This document shows, in pieces, positions 7,766-10,502 of a stretch of 10,502 bases of DNA. Numbering within the stretch: position 1 is the first letter of the stretch; each line of letters starts with the position of its first letter. The stretch is taken from assembly GCA_018266965.1 (NCBI GenBank), contig JAFDZJ010000389.1, positions 1-10,502 of the forward strand. Direction: 5' to 3'. A program made the translations under genes and the position numbers. This DNA comes from Bacteroidota bacterium (GTDB taxonomy: Bacteria > Bacteroidota > Bacteroidia > Flavobacteriales > Weeksellaceae). The notes below the pieces were generated by a model. It saw only the letters and a list, made by a program, of their open reading frames with translations. It searched no databases and was not told where the DNA came from.

Positions 7766-7778
7766 AACTTTCGGACGG
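7766..7778 (-). repeat. IS right terminal inverted repeat
   Basis: AACTTTCGGACGG is the exact inverse complement of the left repeat. Just inside it, GCAATTT-TC-AAATTGC (about 7750-7765) is a further palindrome in the leader of the transposase gene. Confidence 0.88.
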
Positions 7779-7784
7779 TTGTGA

Positions 7785-7799
7785 AATACAATGTTATAA
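7785..7799 (+). repeat. Right-hand remnant of an attC-like site, cut by the IS
   Basis: AATACAATGTTA at 7785-7796 is identical to 9823-9834, the 3' arm of the complete palindromic site that ends at 9838. Here the rest of the site is missing and IS DNA begins 7 bases to the left. I infer that the IS inserted into, or deleted up to, the end of a cassette-boundary site. Confidence 0.55.
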
Positions 7800-7867
7800 G
7801 CAGTGCCAATTTTATTCACAATTTTTTTAGCCTTGGATTTAGCTTCGGCAATGGCATTGCTGATAAC
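7793..7867. repeat. Unit 0: inverted ends of a gene-less cassette-like unit
   Basis: GTTATAAGCAGTGCC (7793-7807) and GGCATTGCTGATAAC (7853-7867) are complementary at 13 of 15 positions. Only 45 bases lie between them and I see no gene. With the palindromic site that follows, the unit would run from 7794 to 7988 (about 195 bp). The open frame across this stretch spans both the repeat and the palindrome and is not credible as a protein. Confidence 0.55.
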
Positions 7868-7994
7868 GTTTTTGCAGTTTGGTGAAGGAGCGGATTATTA
7901 TCACAAATTTCCTTGCGAAAACTGCACTTCAAATATACTAAAATATTTCAAACGGAGAATTTCTCCCGCTCTCTTGCAAAACTGCCCGTTAGGC
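7861..7994. repeat. attC-like imperfect palindrome A, between units 0 and 1
   Basis: This 134-base element starts at TGATAACG and ends at CGTTAGGC. Nested arms pair in order: TAACG (7864-7868) with CGTTA (7987-7991), TTTTGCA (7870-7876) with TGCAAAA (7975-7981), and GAGCGG (7888-7893) with CCGCTC (7966-7971). A near-exact direct repeat, CTTGCGAAAACTGC (7912-7925) and CTTGCAAAACTGC (7973-7985), offers an alternative pairing. The right core GTTAGGC fits the integron GTTRRRY box; the left box keeps only AAC. It fills most of the gene-free stretch between the IS and the regulator gene. Confidence 0.6.
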
Positions 7995-8002
7995 GATGTG
8001 TT
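7988..8002 (+). repeat. Unit 1 left end, complementary to its right end
   Basis: GTTAGGCGATGTGTT is complementary at 14 of 15 positions to AACATATCGCCTAAC at 9637-9651. The pair encloses exactly the two-gene regulator/PIN operon with its promoter. Integron logic predicts this relation, because the start of a cassette completes its own attC when the cassette is circular. Confidence 0.65.
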
Positions 8003-8018
8003 AAATTCTGATAAAATA

Positions 8019-8049
8019 TTTGTTTTGGTTGACAAAATTTATAAATTTG
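8019..8049 (+). promoter_or_regulatory. Bacteroidota-type promoter of the regulator/PIN operon
   Basis: TTTG (8019-8022) and TAAATTTG (8042-8049) are separated by exactly 19 bases, matching the -33 TTTG and -7 TAnnTTTG elements of the primary sigma factor in this phylum. The predicted start of transcription is about 20-25 bases before the ATG at 8078. The promoter lies inside unit 1, so the cassette carries its own expression signal. Confidence 0.75.
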
Positions 8050-8063
8050 CATAAAATGTCAAC
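8028..8063. promoter_or_regulatory. Operator-like inverted repeat around the -7 box
   Basis: GTTGACA (8028-8034) and TGTCAAC (8057-8063) form a perfect 7-bp inverted repeat that straddles the -7 element and predicted start. A second, perfect 14-bp palindrome, AAATTTATAAATTT (8035-8048), overlaps the -7 box itself. Placement fits autorepression by the XRE-family protein encoded immediately downstream; the binding is inferred. Confidence 0.55.
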
Positions 8064-8077
8064 TAAAGATAGATGTT

Positions 8078-9124
8078 ATGAAAGAAATTGTTTCACAAAA
8101 AATACGACAAGGTAGGGTTCTTAATGCAATGTCATTACAAGAACTTGCCGATTTAATAGGTGTTTCAAAACAGATGATTTCGAAATACGAAAATGGAAAT
8201 TCAATGCCATCTAGTAAAATATTAATTCAGTTGGCAAAATCAATGAAAGTAAAGCTTGATTATTTTTTTGCTCCTTCATCTGTTGAGTTAGGTGATGTTA
8301 ATTTCCGTAAAAGAAGTTCTTTTTCCGCGAAAAAAGTTAATGCCTTAAAGGAAGATATTAAAATTCAATTGTCAAACTATTTGGAAGTTGAAAATATTTT
8401 AAAGATTGATAATTCATTTGAAAATCCTTTAAAAAAGAAAAAAGTTAACTCATTAGAAGATATTGAGAGTGTTGTAAAAGAATTAAGAAATGATTGGGAA
8501 ATTGGTTTTGACCCAATACATAACATTATACAGCTTTTAGAAGATAATGAAATCAAAGTAATTGAAATTGATGAACCGCAAAATAATTTTGATGGACTTG
8601 CTTCGATTGTTAATGATAAATATCCAATAATTGTTGTAAATAAAAATTTTATCGTTGAAAGAAAACGTTTTACTCTTTTGCACGAATTAGGACATCTTCT
8701 ATTAGACTTACCAGAATGTGATATTAAATTTGAAGAGCAAATCTGTAATAGATTTGCATCAGAATTTTTATTTCCTAAATCAATGGTTTTGAAAGAATTC
8801 GGTGAAGGTAGAGAAGGTATATCTTTTAAAGAATTAATAGAGGTTCAGCGTAAGTACGGAATAAGTATTAGAGCCATAGTTTATAGATTAAAAGACTGCA
8901 ATATATTAAGTGAAAATAGAGTAGCTGAATTTTATAGAAAACTTAATTTCGATCCTAGACTAAAGCGAGAGGTTGATGCTCAAAGATTTCAAACTCCTGA
9001 AGTTTCAAATAGATTTGAACAATTAGTTTATCGAGCGTTTTCTCAAGAGTTAATATCATCTAGCAAAGCAGCTTCATTATTAAATATTAATATCAATGAG
9101 GTTTTAGAAAATTCAACAATGTAA
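8078..9124 (+). CDS. XRE-type HTH regulator with ImmA/IrrE metallopeptidase domain
   Basis: This 348-residue protein has an XRE/HTH_3 DNA-binding domain (about residues 6-62, with SLQELADLIGVSKQMISKYENG) joined by a Lys-rich linker to an M78-type ImmA/IrrE zinc-peptidase domain (about 145-275). The zinc motif is H202-E-L-G-H206, followed by the family block with E219/E220 before CNRFASEFLFP, so the metal site looks intact. A C-terminal helical part (about 305-348) follows. Such fusions act as repressors or antitoxin-like regulators that cleave or sense partners under stress. The gene has its own promoter and operator-like repeat, and ends 10 bases before the PIN gene, pointing to one transcript. 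The ATG is placed about 25 bases after the predicted transcription start with no clear Shine-Dalgarno sequence, normal for this phylum. Confidence 0.92.
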   Translation: MKEIVSQKIRQGRVLNAMSLQELADLIGVSKQMISKYENGNSMPSSKILIQLAKSMKVKLDYFFAPSSVELGDVNFRKRSSFSAKKVNALKEDIKIQLSNYLEVENILKIDNSFENPLKKKKVNSLEDIESVVKELRNDWEIGFDPIHNIIQLLEDNEIKVIEIDEPQNNFDGLASIVNDKYPIIVVNKNFIVERKRFTLLHELGHLLLDLPECDIKFEEQICNRFASEFLFPKSMVLKEFGEGREGISFKELIEVQRKYGISIRAIVYRLKDCNILSENRVAEFYRKLNFDPRLKREVDAQRFQTPEVSNRFEQLVYRAFSQELISSSKAASLLNININEVLENSTM

Positions 9125-9134
9125 ATGGAATAGA

Positions 9135-9629
9135 ATGAGGATCGTAATAAATGATGCAAATATTTTAATTGACCTATTTCATTTAGATTTAATTGAAGTG
9201 TTTTTTAGGCTGCAAGGTTTAGAATTGAAAACAACAGATTTCGTATTTGAAGAATTACACCATGATCAAAAAGAAGTGATTGTACAATTTGTAGAAAATC
9301 AATCATTAACAATAATAGAGTCATCTGAAGATGATTTAATTAATATTTTTGAAATTCTATCTTCTACCAATGGATTAAGTTTTGAAGATTGTTCAGTATG
9401 GTATCACGCTAAGAAAAATCACGGAATACTTTTAACAGGTGATGGTAAATTAAGAAAGCAATCATCAGCTGATGGTGTAGAAGTTAGAGGAATATTATAC
9501 ATTTTCGACCAATTATTAATTTCAGACTTAATATCATTTGAGTTTGCTATTGAAAAGTTGAACCAATTATATTTGTTAAATGAGCGTTTACCTATTGATG
9601 CAAAAAAGCAGAGATTGGATTGTTGGTAG
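9135..9629 (+). CDS. PIN-domain protein, probable toxin ribonuclease
   Basis: This 164-residue protein has the PIN-fold acidic residues in order: D7 in INDANILIDL, E39/E40 in DFVFEEL, D85 in LSFEDCSVW and D103 in TGDGKLRK. These are the expected metal-binding positions of a single-strand ribonuclease of the VapC/PIN type. The remaining 50 residues are helical and end in a basic stretch (KKQRLDCW). It lies 10 bases after the XRE-ImmA gene, and PIN proteins paired with XRE-ImmA regulators are a known kind of toxin-antitoxin-like pair. I infer that this is the effector and the first gene its controller or antitoxin. The RNA target is unknown. The stop comes 14 bases before the CGCCTAAC box of the next palindromic site, a spacing typical of integron cassettes. 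Confidence 0.82.
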   Translation: MRIVINDANILIDLFHLDLIEVFFRLQGLELKTTDFVFEELHHDQKEVIVQFVENQSLTIIESSEDDLINIFEILSSTNGLSFEDCSVWYHAKKNHGILLTGDGKLRKQSSADGVEVRGILYIFDQLLISDLISFEFAIEKLNQLYLLNERLPIDAKKQRLDCW

Positions 9630-9636
9630 CAGTCAG

Positions 9637-9651
9637 AACATATCGCCTAAC
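9637..9651 (-). repeat. Unit 1 right end
   Basis: AACATATCGCCTAAC is the complement (14 of 15) of the unit's left end at 7988-8002. Its GCCTAAC matches the integron RYYYAAC box exactly. Confidence 0.65.
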
Positions 9652-9838
9652 GGAAAAAGTATTAGCGAAGTGCGGGAATTCGGAGAACTGAAAGTTCAAG
9701 AATTCACAATCGTAGCCGATATTTTTTTCGTGAAACTAAGTTAAAAAAAATGTGGAATGAAAAAATAGCGGTGGCAAAATATTACAAAAAGTTCAACTTA
9801 TACTTAAACCCCGCATTTTGCCAATACAATGTTAGCAG
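9644..9838. repeat. attC-like imperfect palindrome B, between units 1 and 2
   Basis: This 195-base element begins CGCCTAAC and ends GTTAGCAG. Its arms pair along nearly the whole length: TAAC (9648-9651) with GTTA (9831-9834), GTATT (9659-9663) with AATAC (9823-9827), TGCGGG (9671-9676) with CCCGCA (9810-9815), and CCGATATTTTTTTC (9716-9729) with GAAAAAATAGCGG (9759-9771). About 29 bases form the apex. Bulges between paired blocks resemble the extrahelical bases of attC sites. It is longer than most known attC sites. It fills the whole gap between the PIN gene and the next gene. An inner repeat, GGCAAAAT/ATTTTGCC (9773-9780 and 9815-9822), gives an alternative 3' hairpin. Confidence 0.65.
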
Positions 9839-9845
9839 AAGTTTA
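9831..9845 (+). repeat. Unit 2 left end
   Basis: GTTAGCAGAAGTTTA is complementary at 14 of 15 positions to TAAATTTCTGCTAAC at 10487-10501. Its last three bases are the complement of the TAA stop of the reverse-oriented gene, so the gene ends inside the repeat. Confidence 0.65.
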
Positions 9846-10466
9846 CCAAAATTTCCACCAAGGTTGTTTTTTAGATACTTGCTTTGGTGTTTTTTCAAAA
9901 TTCTGATTGGTTGAATTTGTACTTTTTTGTTGTTCATTTTTCTGAGAAGGAAATTTTTCATCATTCAGTTTTTTTGCAAGATCAAATAAATTGGTAGTTC
10001 TTAAATTTTTAGGATAAATTTTAAACATATAAAATGCGATTGTATTTAGTTTGTTTTTGTTGAAATTATTTATATTTTCTTCCACAAAATCTAATACATT
10101 ATCTCTAAACTTTTCATTATATGCTCCAATTTTCAAAAAATAATCTAAAGCTATATCACTCTTTTTATCATCCTTTTTTGTAATAATTTCCTTTAAATAC
10201 AAAATATTTTCATCTGAATAATCAAATGCTATGACAGAAGTAATTAAATGTACAAGTGTATCTTTATGTTTCTTTTCAGTCGAGCCAAAACCTTCTTCAT
10301 AAATATATATTTCGGTTACCTCATTCAAATTGTTATTTTTGATTTCTTTTATTAAATCAAGAGCCTCAACAATATCATAATTTTTATCATAATCTTTTTT
10401 TAGGAAAATTTCTGAAGATTTTAATAATTTACTATGAATATCTATATTCAACTGTTCTTTATCCAT
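9843..10466 (-). CDS. Hypothetical protein with helical body and WWKFW C-terminus
   Basis: I do not recognise a family. The 207-residue product is charged, mostly helical and soluble: residues 1-165 look like a string of amphipathic helices rich in Lys, Asp, Asn and Ile. They are followed by a low-complexity linker of Asn, Gln, Ser, Thr and Lys (about 172-198) and a basic, aromatic tip KKQPWWKFW. There is no signal peptide, membrane helix or cysteine. The ATG at 10466 lies 20 bases inside the right-end repeat of unit 2, leaving little room for a promoter in the unit; an upstream promoter could lie beyond the window. It reads toward the left, opposite to the unit 1 genes. Base use is even more AT-rich than the housekeeping genes, consistent with transfer. 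It is the only gene of unit 2. Confidence 0.75.
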   Translation of the reverse strand: MDKEQLNIDIHSKLLKSSEIFLKKDYDKNYDIVEALDLIKEIKNNNLNEVTEIYIYEEGFGSTEKKHKDTLVHLITSVIAFDYSDENILYLKEIITKKDDKKSDIALDYFLKIGAYNEKFRDNVLDFVEENINNFNKNKLNTIAFYMFKIYPKNLRTTNLFDLAKKLNDEKFPSQKNEQQKSTNSTNQNFEKTPKQVSKKQPWWKFW

Positions 10467-10486
10467 TTTATACGTGGTGTTGTAAA

Positions 10487-10502
10487 TAAATTTCTGCTAA
10501 CG
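10487..10502 (-). repeat. Unit 2 right end and start of a further attC-like site
   Basis: TAAATTTCTGCTAAC closes unit 2 as the complement of 9831-9845. The following CTAACG matches the start of palindrome B (CCTAACGG), so another boundary site probably begins here and continues past the window edge. Confidence 0.55.

Larger units (their letters stand above)
6345..7778 (-). mobile_element. IS4-family insertion sequence with a degraded transposase
   Basis: The element is about 1434 bp and is bounded by 13-bp perfect terminal inverted repeats, CCGTCCGAAAGTT at 6345-6357 and its complement at 7766-7778. Similarity continues outward with two mismatches (TCATAG against TCACAA), so the true tips may be up to 6 bases further out. 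One transposase gene reads on the minus strand from near the right end and stops 38 bases from the left repeat. No convincing target duplication is visible; TGAA occurs at 6335-6338 and 7782-7785, but this fits the repeat ends only asymmetrically. The right end sits directly against a cassette-boundary remnant. Because the transposase is broken, movement would need a helper copy elsewhere. Confidence 0.88.

Noticed and set aside
7803..8054. An 83-codon open frame to the right of the IS
   Set aside because: It runs across the unit 0 end, all of palindrome A, the unit 1 left end and the promoter; the structure of these repeats explains the sequence better, and the translation resembles no family.
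9782..9964. A 60-codon minus-strand frame
   Set aside because: It overlaps the end of the 207-residue gene in another frame and continues into palindrome B; the translation is low complexity.
7785..10502. CRISPR array or tandem repeats
   Set aside because: The repeated boundary elements are palindromes of varying sequence separated by genes, with no regular short spacers and no cas genes.

Overview
The window is AT-rich DNA from a Bacteroidota, most likely a Flavobacteriales member of the Weeksellaceae/Flavobacteriaceae type. Supporting signs are a periplasmic S46 dipeptidyl-peptidase, a CCDC81-like prokaryotic HU-domain membrane protein, a secreted META-domain protein, promoters of the TTTG-N19-TAnnTTTG type, and weak or absent Shine-Dalgarno sequences. 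The assignment rests on gene families and promoter style only.

Bases 1 to about 5800 look like ordinary chromosome. The C-terminal two thirds of mnmA (+) runs in from the left edge. It meets a three-gene minus-strand operon, transcribed as HU-domain membrane protein, then acyl-CoA thioesterase, then D-2-hydroxyacid dehydrogenase. The mnmA and dehydrogenase stop codons overlap. A hairpin terminator separates the operon from a minus-strand S46 peptidase whose specificity residue is of the DPP7 kind. A META-domain secreted protein is divergent from the peptidase.

From about 5800 onward the DNA looks accessory. A small four-helix membrane protein is followed by an IS4-family element (about 6345-7778) with 13-bp terminal inverted repeats. 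Its transposase is dead: one extra base in a homopolymer and a 53-bp insertion break it.

To the right of the IS lies the most interesting part. Three consecutive units each start with GTTA and end with TAAC, and the two ends of each unit are complementary over about 15 bp. The end sequence differs from unit to unit. Between units sit long imperfect palindromes (about 134 and 195 bp) bounded by TAAC and GTTA. This is the geometry of integron gene cassettes and attC sites, although the outer boxes match the classical consensus only in part and no integrase is present. Unit 0 is about 195 bp with no gene. Unit 1 carries a two-gene operon, an XRE/ImmA-type regulator plus a PIN-domain protein, that resembles a toxin-antitoxin or stress-response module with its own promoter and an operator-like repeat. 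Unit 2 carries one reverse-oriented gene of unknown function and runs to the right edge, where its closing repeat begins the next site.

The working interpretation is a short integrase-less cassette array (CALIN-like), or a Bacteroidota-specific equivalent, whose left end was interrupted by an IS.
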